Position numbers and translations under genes: made by a program. Below, piece after piece: positions 48,479 through 57,271 of a stretch of 64,000 nt of DNA. This DNA is from Planctomycetaceae bacterium. Lineage in GTDB: Bacteria; Planctomycetota; Planctomycetia; Planctomycetales; Planctomycetaceae. How positions within the stretch are numbered: the stretch's first letter is position 1; every line of letters starts with the position of its first letter. The DNA lies in assembly GCA_021732995.1 (NCBI GenBank), contig JAKFWA010000073.1, positions 50,105-114,104 of the forward strand. The letters run 5' to 3'. Below the pieces are notes generated by a model. That model ran no database searches, was not told where the DNA came from, and saw only the letters and a program-made list of their open reading frames with translations.

Positions 48479-48815
48479 GCGCAGCGCCTCAGCGTGAATG
48501 ATGCTGTTGCCGCTGCGACGAAAGGTGAGCCATCCAACTCGTGCGCAAGGGCGACGAGTACAACATGCCTTGCGAGTGACTCACCCGCGGAGTTTGAGGG
48601 TCGAGCCGCAAAAAGATTCCTGTTGCCGAAAAGCAACACGCGATCCTGCGCGCCGTGACCGCCACCGTCTCCGCGATCGGCTTCACCTGACAAGTCGGGA
48701 CGACGTTCCGTGTGAGCACGCCGTCACGAACGTTCCTGGCGAAGTCCGACGCATTGATTACCAAACGTCGCTTGCGCTCTTGTTCGCCCGGCAAACGCTA
48801 CACTCTGTGTGTGGC

Positions 48816-50687
48816 ATGAATATCAATCTGATGAGGCGTGCGTTCGAGGTTGAAACCAGCATGGGGCACGATGGATCGCGGCAGGACGAAGAAAACTCGG
48901 CGCTGGCTGATGCGCTCGATGCTTACCTCACGGCGATGCAGGTCGGAGATCACTCGACGTGCCAGAAGCTGTTGGCCGCTCATCCTGAATTAGCCGAGTT
49001 CGCCGATCAACTGGACGTGCTGGATCGGCTCAGTCCTGATGCGAATTACAGTAGCACGATCTGGGATTCGGCTTTGGCCCAGGAAGACTTTGGCGAACCC
49101 TCTGACGGGATGGAGCTAACACTCACTTTGAATCCATCGGCAACTGCCGGTACTGCCAATCAGTCGCCTTTGCCTCCGACTGGTGGACCGCGCGGGCAGT
49201 TTGGCCGCTACCTGTTGCTCGAAGAGCTTGGCCGCGGCGGCATGGGTGTCGTCTACAGAGCACGTCAACTGGATCTCGAACGAATCGTCGCACTGAAGAT
49301 GATTCTTGCAAACCGTCTGGCCGCTCCGGATCAGGTGCGGCGGTTTTATCAGGAAGCGAAGGCGGCGGGACGGCTCAGCCATCCGCACATTGTGGCGATT
49401 CACGAAGTCGGTGAAGTGCATGGTCAGCACTTCTTCTCGATGGACTGCATTGAAGGCCCGAGCTTGAGTGATCTGCTCAAAGGCGGGCCGGCCTTCAAGC
49501 ATGACTCGCATGTGTCCAAGCCGGGAGCGTCCTGGTCCGGAAATCAGGATGGAACGCAGAGAGTGTCGGAATACCGGCCTGCTGAATCATCCACATCTGA
49601 GAATCAACCGCCGCGCATGTCGTTCGAGGACGCGGCCCGCATCGTACGCGACGTCTCGCGAGCGGCGGATTACCTGCACTCGCAGAACATCATCCATCGC
49701 GACATCAAACCATCGAACGTGCTGCTGTCGAAAACAGGCAGCCCACACCTGACGGACTTCGGACTCGCGAAATGCCAGATGGGAGAAGTCAGCGATACAA
49801 ACTCGGGCGCGATCGTGGGAACTCCTCTGTATATGTCACCCGAGCAAGCGGCTGGTCGCAATGCCGAGGTTGGTCCCCAAAGCGATGTCTACAGTCTGGG
49901 AGCGGTTCTGTATCAGGCACTGACCGGGCGGCCGCCGCATCAGGGGCCGAACCCGATGCGAGTTCTTGTCGCCGTCATGGAAGACGAACCGCAAGCACCT
50001 CGAAACCTCAATCCAGACGCCCCGCGCGAGCTGGAGGCGATCTGCTTGAAGTGTCTCGAAAAGAGTCCACAGAACCGCTACGCATCGGCGTCCGCACTGG
50101 CCGAAGACCTGGATCGCTATCTCCGGGGCGAACCGGTTCTGGCTGAGACCAGCAGTTGGGCTCATCGCATCCGTCGCTGGATGCGGCGTGAACCGGCGTT
50201 GGCTTCGCGCTGGGGTGCCTTGATCCTCGGCGGCATCATCGTGCATCTGGCTCATCTCAACGGAGACGTCGGCGAACTCATGCATGGCCGACTTGGCTGG
50301 CTCTTCTTCTGCTGGGCAGTGTCGGCGTTCATCTTTCAACGCCTCGTGCAGCTCTACGAAGGTCCGAACGTGGCACGGTATCTCTGGCTGGCGACAGATG
50401 CGGCATTTCTGACTCGCTTGCTGTTCATTTCCGGGCATCCCGTCGGGCCGCTGGTCGTTGTCTATCCATTGCTCATTGCCGCATCGGGCCTCTTCTTTGA
50501 GGAAGGCCTCGTTTACTTCATGACCAGTGTTTCCCTGATCTCGTACGCGACGCTGCTTTGGCTGGTTCCGGAAGAGGCCGATCCCAGACACTACTGCCTA
50601 TCGTTTGCGGCCGTGCTGGTCGTCATTGGCTTTGTCACCGCGCATCAGGTGCATCGCATTCGGACGCTGAGCCGCTTGAATCAATAA
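48816..50687 (+). CDS. Membrane Ser/Thr protein kinase with multi-helix C-terminus
   Basis: A 623-residue kinase. Residues 1-125 form a helical and disordered N-terminus. Kinase core: Gly loop LGRGGMGVV (138-146), Lys161, HRDIKPSN (294-301), DFG (314-316), GTPLYMSPEQ. An insert of about 45 residues (222-268), rich in Ser, Pro and Gln, lies between the hinge and the catalytic loop. After residue 434 come about six transmembrane helices rather than TPRs. ATG 48816 has no clear Shine-Dalgarno; ATG 48861 is an alternative. It is divergent from the glycan operon and might sense envelope state. Confidence 0.85.
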   Translation: MNINLMRRAFEVETSMGHDGSRQDEENSALADALDAYLTAMQVGDHSTCQKLLAAHPELAEFADQLDVLDRLSPDANYSSTIWDSALAQEDFGEPSDGMELTLTLNPSATAGTANQSPLPPTGGPRGQFGRYLLLEELGRGGMGVVYRARQLDLERIVALKMILANRLAAPDQVRRFYQEAKAAGRLSHPHIVAIHEVGEVHGQHFFSMDCIEGPSLSDLLKGGPAFKHDSHVSKPGASWSGNQDGTQRVSEYRPAESSTSENQPPRMSFEDAARIVRDVSRAADYLHSQNIIHRDIKPSNVLLSKTGSPHLTDFGLAKCQMGEVSDTNSGAIVGTPLYMSPEQAAGRNAEVGPQSDVYSLGAVLYQALTGRPPHQGPNPMRVLVAVMEDEPQAPRNLNPDAPRELEAICLKCLEKSPQNRYASASALAEDLDRYLRGEPVLAETSSWAHRIRRWMRREPALASRWGALILGGIIVHLAHLNGDVGELMHGRLGWLFFCWAVSAFIFQRLVQLYEGPNVARYLWLATDAAFLTRLLFISGHPVGPLVVVYPLLIAASGLFFEEGLVYFMTSVSLISYATLLWLVPEEADPRHYCLSFAAVLVVIGFVTAHQVHRIRTLSRLNQ

Positions 50688-50873
50688 ACTCGGACGTACT
50701 CTACGGGCGCAGCAGTTGCACGTTGCTGGTCTGCACCTGAGACTGCGGCTTCTGCCAGCAACTTGCAGCGAGCGGGGCTGGTCGAGAACCTCATGGCGAC
50801 TCGACTTGTCTGGTTCTCTTCATCGCGTCTGGCAGGCGATTTTGAAAACTCAACAGCGAGAATTGAACACCTT

Positions 50874-51674
50874 ATGTCAGCTCAACGTCCGATGACTGTG
50901 CCGCGTTTCGTGGCCGCGAAAGGGCAACGCAAACTGTCGATGCTCACGGCCTATGACTTCACGTTCGCCAGCATTTTTGATGCGGCGGGGGTCGACTCGC
51001 TGCTGGTCGGTGATTCGTTGAGCATGGTCATTCAAGGGCATGAAACGACGTTGCCCGTGACGCTGGATGAGATGATCTATCACGGCCGGCTTGTGTGCAG
51101 AGCCGCAAAGCATGCCCTCGTCATCGTCGATATGCCGTTCATGTCGTATCAAGTCAGCCCGCAGCAGGCCGTTGAAAATGCCGGACGGATCATCAAGGAA
51201 ACCGGCGCGCAAGCGGTGAAGCTGGAAGGTGGCGTAAATCAGGCCAGGACGATCAAAGCTCTGGCGGATGCAGATATCCCCGTGATGGCTCACGTGGGAA
51301 TGAAGCCGCAGTCTGTCCGTGTGCTGGGTGGACATGGCAAGGTGCAGCGTGATTACGATCAGCTCCGCGCCGATGCGATGGCCGCTCAGGAAGCTGGAGC
51401 GTTCTCAGTTCTGATGGAGCTGATCCCGCGCGACAGTGCCGCGAAGATCACTCAAGAACTCACCGTTCCGACCATCGGCATTGGAGCCGGTCCCGATTGC
51501 GACGGGCAGGTGTTGGTGAGCTACGACATGCTCGGCCTGTCTCCCGACGATTTCACGCCGAAGTTCCTGAAACGCTTCGCGAACCTGCGAGCCATCAGTG
51601 ACGCCGCAGCCCGCGACTTTGCGAAAGAAGTCGCCGCAGGCACATATCCAGGGGATGCCCACAGTCACGTGTAA
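50874..51674 (+). CDS. panB: 3-methyl-2-oxobutanoate hydroxymethyltransferase
   Basis: First committed enzyme of pantothenate (coenzyme A) synthesis: transfers a hydroxymethyl from methylenetetrahydrofolate to ketoisovalerate. The 266 residues match family length. Seen: LTAYDFTFASIFDAAGVD, LVGDSLSMVIQGHETTLPV with the metal-binding Asp, KLEGG, and ELIPRDSA / IGIGAGPDCDGQVLV. I start at ATG 50874 because the upstream 37 codons are not PanB-like. panC is not in the window. Confidence 0.96.
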   Translation: MSAQRPMTVPRFVAAKGQRKLSMLTAYDFTFASIFDAAGVDSLLVGDSLSMVIQGHETTLPVTLDEMIYHGRLVCRAAKHALVIVDMPFMSYQVSPQQAVENAGRIIKETGAQAVKLEGGVNQARTIKALADADIPVMAHVGMKPQSVRVLGGHGKVQRDYDQLRADAMAAQEAGAFSVLMELIPRDSAAKITQELTVPTIGIGAGPDCDGQVLVSYDMLGLSPDDFTPKFLKRFANLRAISDAAARDFAKEVAAGTYPGDAHSHV

Positions 51675-51807
51675 GATGCGCCTGCTGGCAGCTTGCTATC
51701 GCCTGTCGGGGTGAACGGTATCATCCGTTGCGATCGTTCCGGCCGGGTTCCGTGTGCCCGGAGCGATGTCGTTCCTACTTCGACTCACCCCTTGGGAGTG
51801 CTCCACC

Positions 51808-52941
51808 ATGAGTCTGTTGTTGAGCCCGCGCCTCTGGATTTGCTCCGTCATCGCTACTCTGGGAATTTCTGCCATGTCGCAAGCTGCTGAAGTTGAAAAG
51901 CGTCCTTTCGGAAAGACCGCCGATGGCACTGCCGTCGAGGAATACACGCTCAAAAACAGCAAAGGCGTCGTGGCGAAACTCATGACGCGCGGTGCGACGT
52001 TGACTCAACTGCACGTGCCCGATCGCGCCGGCAAGCTGGCTGATGTGGTGCTCGGCTTTGATGATGTTGCGGGTTACGAATCAGATCGCAATCAGTTCTT
52101 TGGCTGCACAACCGGCCGCGTTTGCAACCGCATCGCCAAGGGCAAGTTCACGCTGGATGGCAAGGAGTACTCGCTGGCCGTCAACAACGGACCGAACCAC
52201 CTCCACGGTGGCACGAAACGCAATCTCGACAAGGTCGTGTGGGCGGCATCGTCCGCCTCAGGGAAGGACGGCCAGTCAGTGACGTTCTCTTACACCAGTC
52301 CCGACGGCGAGGAAGGTTACCCCGGCACATTAGCAATCAAGGTGACTTATCTGCTGACTGAAAACAGCGAGTTGAAGATCAGCTACGAAGCTACGACGGA
52401 CAAAGCCACGCCGGTGAATCTCACCAACCATAGCTACTTCAACCTGGCTGGCGCCGGTGCCGAGACCATTCTCGACCATGAACTCACCATCATGGCCGAC
52501 AAGTACACCGAGACTGACGACACGCTGATCCCCACCGGCAAGATCTCTCCCGTTGAGGGCCAACCCATCGATTTCCGGAAGCCCACACAAATCGGTGCCC
52601 GCATTGATCAGGTCGATAAGACTGCCGCAACAGGCTACGACCACAACTACGTGCTGCGTGGCCAGGACGGTCAACTGACCGTGGCCGCGAAAGTTCGCGA
52701 CGCAAAATCCGGCCGAGTGCTCACCGTTCAAACCAACGAACCCGGCATCCAGTTTTACACCGGCAACTTTTTGTCGGGCCAGCAGGGCAAGGGCGGCAAG
52801 ACCTATCCGCGCCGCAGTGCTCTCTGCCTCGAAACCCAACACTATCCGAACTCAGTCAACATCCCGAGTTTCCCCTCCACCATCCTGAAGCCCGGCCAGA
52901 CCTACCGCAGCACCTGCGTGTATGCGTTCTCGGTGGAGTAA
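51808..52941 (+). CDS. galM: Secreted galactose mutarotase (aldose 1-epimerase)
   Basis: Interconverts alpha and beta anomers of aldoses. The 377 residues begin with a signal peptide (LLLSPRLWICSVIATLGISAMSQA), so this copy is periplasmic. Seen: GATLTQLHVPDRAGK, the Arg/His-containing CTTGRVCNRIAKGKF, GPNHLHGG with active-site His, LTNHSYFNLAG and DHNYVL with the second His region, and the Glu-containing CLETQHYPNSVN. ATG 51808 follows GGGAG. It converges on the DUF2007 gene. Confidence 0.93.
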   Translation: MSLLLSPRLWICSVIATLGISAMSQAAEVEKRPFGKTADGTAVEEYTLKNSKGVVAKLMTRGATLTQLHVPDRAGKLADVVLGFDDVAGYESDRNQFFGCTTGRVCNRIAKGKFTLDGKEYSLAVNNGPNHLHGGTKRNLDKVVWAASSASGKDGQSVTFSYTSPDGEEGYPGTLAIKVTYLLTENSELKISYEATTDKATPVNLTNHSYFNLAGAGAETILDHELTIMADKYTETDDTLIPTGKISPVEGQPIDFRKPTQIGARIDQVDKTAATGYDHNYVLRGQDGQLTVAAKVRDAKSGRVLTVQTNEPGIQFYTGNFLSGQQGKGGKTYPRRSALCLETQHYPNSVNIPSFPSTILKPGQTYRSTCVYAFSVE

Positions 52942-53087
52942 TCGGGTGGAGTCCAAACGCGGGCGGCGGTCTCAAGCTTCGCCGCCTGCGGGGTTGTCTA
53001 TGCAGGCGTTCAACTGATTCCGAGCACGTAAATAACCTCTGCCCGCCACCCTCGCAGTAGTAAGTATCCCGCAACTAGGATGACGAC

Positions 53088-53507
53088 TTATAAGAGCAGG
53101 AACCCATAAGTCTTGAATTGCTCATGTATCCCGCCGTCTTGGGCGTGAGTTATCTCGGATTGCAGACGCTGTTCCTCCATCAGCGATTTGTGACAGTCGG
53201 GACATTCCTGATCGCAGTCCAAGCAGGAAGCACCGCAGTAGTAGCAGAACGCTTCGCGCTGTTCCGTAGCCGTTGGACCATTCGATTGTTCCAGCTTCTC
53301 CAGGTAGCTGTACGCTCGGCTGAAATCCGTCTTACGCACGAAGATCTTGGGTTGGGCGATACCCGTGTTGGTTCCGAGTATATAGACGCCGTAAGGTTGT
53401 TGATCTTCGACGACCTGAGCATCTATTCCTTCAGCTCTTAACCGCAGCGCGAGCAGTTGAATCTGCTCGTTATTTTTGCCGATGTAAACGCACTCGAACT
53501 CGGTCAC
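53088..53507 (-). CDS. DUF2007-like protein with zinc ribbon
   Basis: A 139-residue protein. The N-terminus (FECVYIGKNNEQIQLLALRLRAEGIDAQVVED) resembles the DUF2007 'putative signal transducing' fold. The C-terminus has a four-Cys zinc ribbon, CYYCGASCLDCDQECPDC. It starts 12 bp after the stop of the WD40 gene, in the same direction, and is likely co-transcribed with it. Function unknown. Confidence 0.72.
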   Translation of the reverse strand: MTEFECVYIGKNNEQIQLLALRLRAEGIDAQVVEDQQPYGVYILGTNTGIAQPKIFVRKTDFSRAYSYLEKLEQSNGPTATEQREAFCYYCGASCLDCDQECPDCHKSLMEEQRLQSEITHAQDGGIHEQFKTYGFLLL

Positions 53508-53519
53508 GGATGTTTCCGT

Positions 53520-54590
53520 TCACGCGGCAGTTTCAGGGAAGCTCAGCAGGAACAGCTTCGCGTTGCCGCCGAAGTATTCGCCGTTCTTGCCGAGGGCTCG
53601 GCCGTTGCCGTTTGATGAGACCGACATCAGAAACAGCAAACGGCGTTTGTCAGAATGCAGGCTGACACTGCGTCCGTTGGTGTGCTTCGGTGCCAGATAG
53701 AACGGTTTGTCGAACTCAGGCTTCCAGAAGAACAGCTTGCCTTGCCCAGGAAACGCCGACGCCGTTCCCATCCAGAAGCCGTCGGGATGAAACGCCAGGT
53801 CGTAGATGAAGCCGTCCTGATCGCCGCCAGCCAGCACCTGATGAGTAACCTTGCCAGTCTCCCATTCAATGAGGGCGACGGCGGGAGTGCCCTTCGCGAA
53901 GCCGCCTTCGGGAGTCTTCTGGCCTCCGACAGCTAGTTGCTGGCCAGTGGCATCAAAACACAACCGCCGAACCCCGCCGCATTCCTGCAGGTGATTCAAC
54001 TTGTAGAAGTCCGGAATCGTGACTTCTTTGACGACGGCGCCGGTTTCGATGTTCCAGGCCCGGACGACGGCCTTGAGATCTCCCGCGACGAGTTGCTTGC
54101 CGTCGGGATGAAACACCACGGAAAAGACTTCGTCCGTAACGGGGAACTCTTTGAGAGTTTGTCCATCGGCTGTTGAGAGAATGCGGATGTGCCGATCATT
54201 ACCTGCCACCGCGACCTTTGATCCGTCCGGCGAAACGTCCAGCGCCCGCACCCAACCGGCCAGCGCGTCGGGACGCGCCCAGAGCGGCTTTGTGGCTTCA
54301 GGGTCTGAGTACTTCCAGCAGGTGACCGCGCCCCAGGAGTCCGCCGCGATGACTCGCTCGCCGTCAGCGACGAAGTCGAGGCATTGAGCCCAGCCGTTGT
54401 GGCCCTTGAAGGCGGGCAGCGGTTCCAGCTTGTCATCCGCGACTCGCCAGCGCTGCAGAGTGGCATCGTACCCGCAGGCGACGACGAAGTTACCGCAGGG
54501 GCTGAAGCGTGCTTCCCACAACTGACGCTCATACTCAAAAGCCTTGAGGTCTTTGGGCTGATACCGCTTCGCCATCTCTTCAGCCGTCAT
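53520..54590 (-). CDS. WD40-repeat protein
   Basis: A 356-residue soluble beta-propeller protein. At least six blades are visible from the WD40-type repeats: FSPCGNFVVACGYDATLQRW, ALDVSPDGSKVAVAGNDRHIRI and VVFHPDGKQLVAGDLKAVVRAW. There is no signal peptide or fused kinase. It is first of a pair with the zinc-ribbon gene. It probably scaffolds a complex; partners are unknown. Confidence 0.87.
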   Translation of the reverse strand: MTAEEMAKRYQPKDLKAFEYERQLWEARFSPCGNFVVACGYDATLQRWRVADDKLEPLPAFKGHNGWAQCLDFVADGERVIAADSWGAVTCWKYSDPEATKPLWARPDALAGWVRALDVSPDGSKVAVAGNDRHIRILSTADGQTLKEFPVTDEVFSVVFHPDGKQLVAGDLKAVVRAWNIETGAVVKEVTIPDFYKLNHLQECGGVRRLCFDATGQQLAVGGQKTPEGGFAKGTPAVALIEWETGKVTHQVLAGGDQDGFIYDLAFHPDGFWMGTASAFPGQGKLFFWKPEFDKPFYLAPKHTNGRSVSLHSDKRRLLFLMSVSSNGNGRALGKNGEYFGGNAKLFLLSFPETAA

Positions 54591-54718
54591 AACAGATCCT
54601 CAGGCAACCGGAAGTTTGGAAGAATTCATTCAGGACATACGGAATTCGAGCCCAATTCATCCCGCCCCGAACGCTTCTTGTAAAGCCTTTCGTTCCTTGC
54701 GAGACAAAGAATCCCGAC

Positions 54719-57271
54719 TCAGTTCGCCTCGAAGTCGGCATCCTCGGCCGGTTTGTGGGTGCCATGGGTCTTGCACGTCAGGTGACCTTGAGCGGACACG
54801 CGAAATTCGACGGCACCCACTGTTCCGGTGCCGACAACCGTCGTTTGCGAACCGTAACGCTCCTGCAAACGATCAATGCTCGCCTTGCGGTCGGAACTGA
54901 CCACCGCCCATTTCGGGCGTGCCCAGCGAACGAGTTCTGCCGGATTGTCCTTCAGGCTGCCGTGATGCGGCGCCAACAGCATGTCCAGCGGTTCGATGGG
55001 TGACTTCAGCAACTCGCGCAAGCCGCTGCCTTCCAGATCGCCCGTCAGCAGGAAACGCCTGCCGCGGCAGGTCAGTTCCAGCACCACGCTGGCCGCGTTG
55101 TCATTCTCGAGCGGTTGCTCCGTTTGCGGATGCCGTACAGACAGTTTGATCTCAGGATCAACTTGAATGGTGTCGCCAGCCAGCACGACTTGCGTTGGCA
55201 ATCCGATAATCGATTCGTGAACCAGCCTCGCTGCGGGCTCTCTGCTGTTCTGGAACTGCGGGCCAAAGAGGAGTCGCTGCACGCGAAACTGGTCCAGAAT
55301 TGCGGGCAGCGCATTGAAGTGATCGATGTCCGCGTGCGAGATCACGACCGTATCGATTTTCGCGTGATGTCGCTCCCACAGCATTTCCGCAAGGGCTCGT
55401 CGCGCGGTTTCCTCAGTACCCATGCAGCCGCTGTCGTAAACGAGCAAATGACCGCTCGGGGTTTCAATCACGACGGACAGGCCATGTCCAACCGACAAGA
55501 CCGTCAAATGCAGGTCACCTGTGGGCTCGTGATGCAGGACGAGTGGCACACCCAGCATCAGCCACAGCGCGGTGCCTGCGACGATTACGCGGCTGTGCCA
55601 GCGATACATCGCGGCCAACATGGCGACTGCGAGTAAGAGATAGCAGACGAGCAACCACCAGCCGGGCGGCGCAGCAGAGTAGACATGGCCGTAGGGGATG
55701 TCGGCTGCCAGTTCGACGCAACACAGCATCGCCTTAAGCAGAAAATCGAATAGCCAGCCGAGCGGAGTGGCCAACGAACTGGCAGCCATTGCCACCAGCA
55801 AAAACAGAAAGCCGACCCACAGCGCCGGTGTCGCGAGCGGGGCGAGGGCAATGTTCACGAAGGGACTGATGGGCGAGAACACGTGAAACGTCGCGACGGT
55901 CAACGGCGCAGTGACCACCCAGATGAACGCCGACAGCAAGAACAGAGAGCGCAGGCTGCCAAGTGCGCTTCGTGCCTTGCGGGTCCACCACGACGACAGG
56001 ATCTCCGGTTCTGCATCCGACCGTCGTTCCGGATATTGCCGACTCCACCAGATGATGGTTGCAACACACAGGAGCGAGAGCTGCGTACCGACATCGATCA
56101 AGTCCGAGGGATTCCAGACCAGAATCGCAATGGCTGCCACGGCCAGTGAATTCAGCGGAAAGCCGGGGCGTTTCAACAGCGTTGATCCCCCCGTCATGAT
56201 GACGATCAGAAACGCTCGCACCATGGGCGGTCGCACGTCGGCGATTGCGAGATACATCATCGCGACCAGCACCATGACGAAAGTGGCGCTGCGATTACAG
56301 AGCCCGAACACCCGACACATACCCACGATGAATGCCGCGAGAATCGTCACGTGCACCCCGGAGATCGCGAGGATGTGCATCGTGCCGGTTTCAATGAACG
56401 CGTTCTTCACTCGCGGAGTGAGCAGCGACCGGTCACCGATCAGAAAAGCTAACGCGATACCTAGCGAATCCCCGCTGAGATGTTCTCGCAGCGCGGCGTC
56501 GCACTTCGTCCGTAACCACAGGCGAGCGGCCCCCAACGAGGAACGCTGATCGGGCAGTACGACAAATAGATCCGGCGACTTGGCTTCCAGTTCACCTCGA
56601 ATCTGCTGGGACCATTGAAAGACGCGCTTGTCCTGCTCACCCGGATTGCGAGGCCCTTCCAGCGGCTTCACAAAGCCAGTCACCTCGACGCCGTCACCTG
56701 GAGCAACTTCAATCTTTTGAGGTACCCGAATTCGCAAACAGCCGCTCGCCGGTTGCCACCCGTCCCCAGTTGAGGTTGCTGAAACATCCAGAATGACGAT
56801 GGTCAGCGGCGGAATAGTCCGCCCCGGCGAGTTCGCGTCACGCACGATGATGGTGGCAAATCCAGAGGTGTAGCCGCGGACTTTCAGGAGTTGGCGCTCG
56901 GCGGACAGCAGTCGCTCGATGTCATTGTCGGACTGTTGAAACCAGAGGCGGTGATGATTCAAGGCTCCGGCAAGCGCCACGACCAAGAGGACCAGCAACA
57001 TGGCGGCGCGGCGCTGCTTCAGAGCTGCAGCACTGAGGCACGCTACGATTGCCACCGCGGCAGCCCACCACAGTTGCATGGCAGCAGGCACAAAGTGCCG
57101 GTCGAGACTGATTCCCACAGCCAGAGCGATCGCGACTGCAACCGCCGGGAAACGTCCGCGCGGCAGCGAATTGGCAGGCGTACGGTCGCTCTGCTGCTCG
57201 TCACGATCGTCCGCAGAATCAGGCACGGCCCATGCCCTTTCATCTCGCGTTCGTTGTGGTTGATGCCGCAA
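54719..57271 (-). CDS. comEC: ComEC/Rec2-family DNA uptake protein
   Basis: An 850-residue membrane protein. The ComEC channel is normally needed for DNA to cross the inner membrane during transformation. Seen: N-terminal helices, an OB-fold-like soluble part, the core with MHILAISGVHVTILAAFIVG, further helices, and a C-terminal metallo-beta-lactamase domain with VISHADIDHFNALPAIL (HxDxDH) and LLAPHHGSLKD. Start is TTG 57271, immediately after the DUF58 stop (TGA-TTG, translational coupling); GTG fifteen codons on is an alternative. Other competence genes are not adjacent. Confidence 0.92.
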   Translation of the reverse strand: MRHQPQRTRDERAWAVPDSADDRDEQQSDRTPANSLPRGRFPAVAVAIALAVGISLDRHFVPAAMQLWWAAAVAIVACLSAAALKQRRAAMLLVLLVVALAGALNHHRLWFQQSDNDIERLLSAERQLLKVRGYTSGFATIIVRDANSPGRTIPPLTIVILDVSATSTGDGWQPASGCLRIRVPQKIEVAPGDGVEVTGFVKPLEGPRNPGEQDKRVFQWSQQIRGELEAKSPDLFVVLPDQRSSLGAARLWLRTKCDAALREHLSGDSLGIALAFLIGDRSLLTPRVKNAFIETGTMHILAISGVHVTILAAFIVGMCRVFGLCNRSATFVMVLVAMMYLAIADVRPPMVRAFLIVIMTGGSTLLKRPGFPLNSLAVAAIAILVWNPSDLIDVGTQLSLLCVATIIWWSRQYPERRSDAEPEILSSWWTRKARSALGSLRSLFLLSAFIWVVTAPLTVATFHVFSPISPFVNIALAPLATPALWVGFLFLLVAMAASSLATPLGWLFDFLLKAMLCCVELAADIPYGHVYSAAPPGWWLLVCYLLLAVAMLAAMYRWHSRVIVAGTALWLMLGVPLVLHHEPTGDLHLTVLSVGHGLSVVIETPSGHLLVYDSGCMGTEETARRALAEMLWERHHAKIDTVVISHADIDHFNALPAILDQFRVQRLLFGPQFQNSREPAARLVHESIIGLPTQVVLAGDTIQVDPEIKLSVRHPQTEQPLENDNAASVVLELTCRGRRFLLTGDLEGSGLRELLKSPIEPLDMLLAPHHGSLKDNPAELVRWARPKWAVVSSDRKASIDRLQERYGSQTTVVGTGTVGAVEFRVSAQGHLTCKTHGTHKPAEDADFEAN

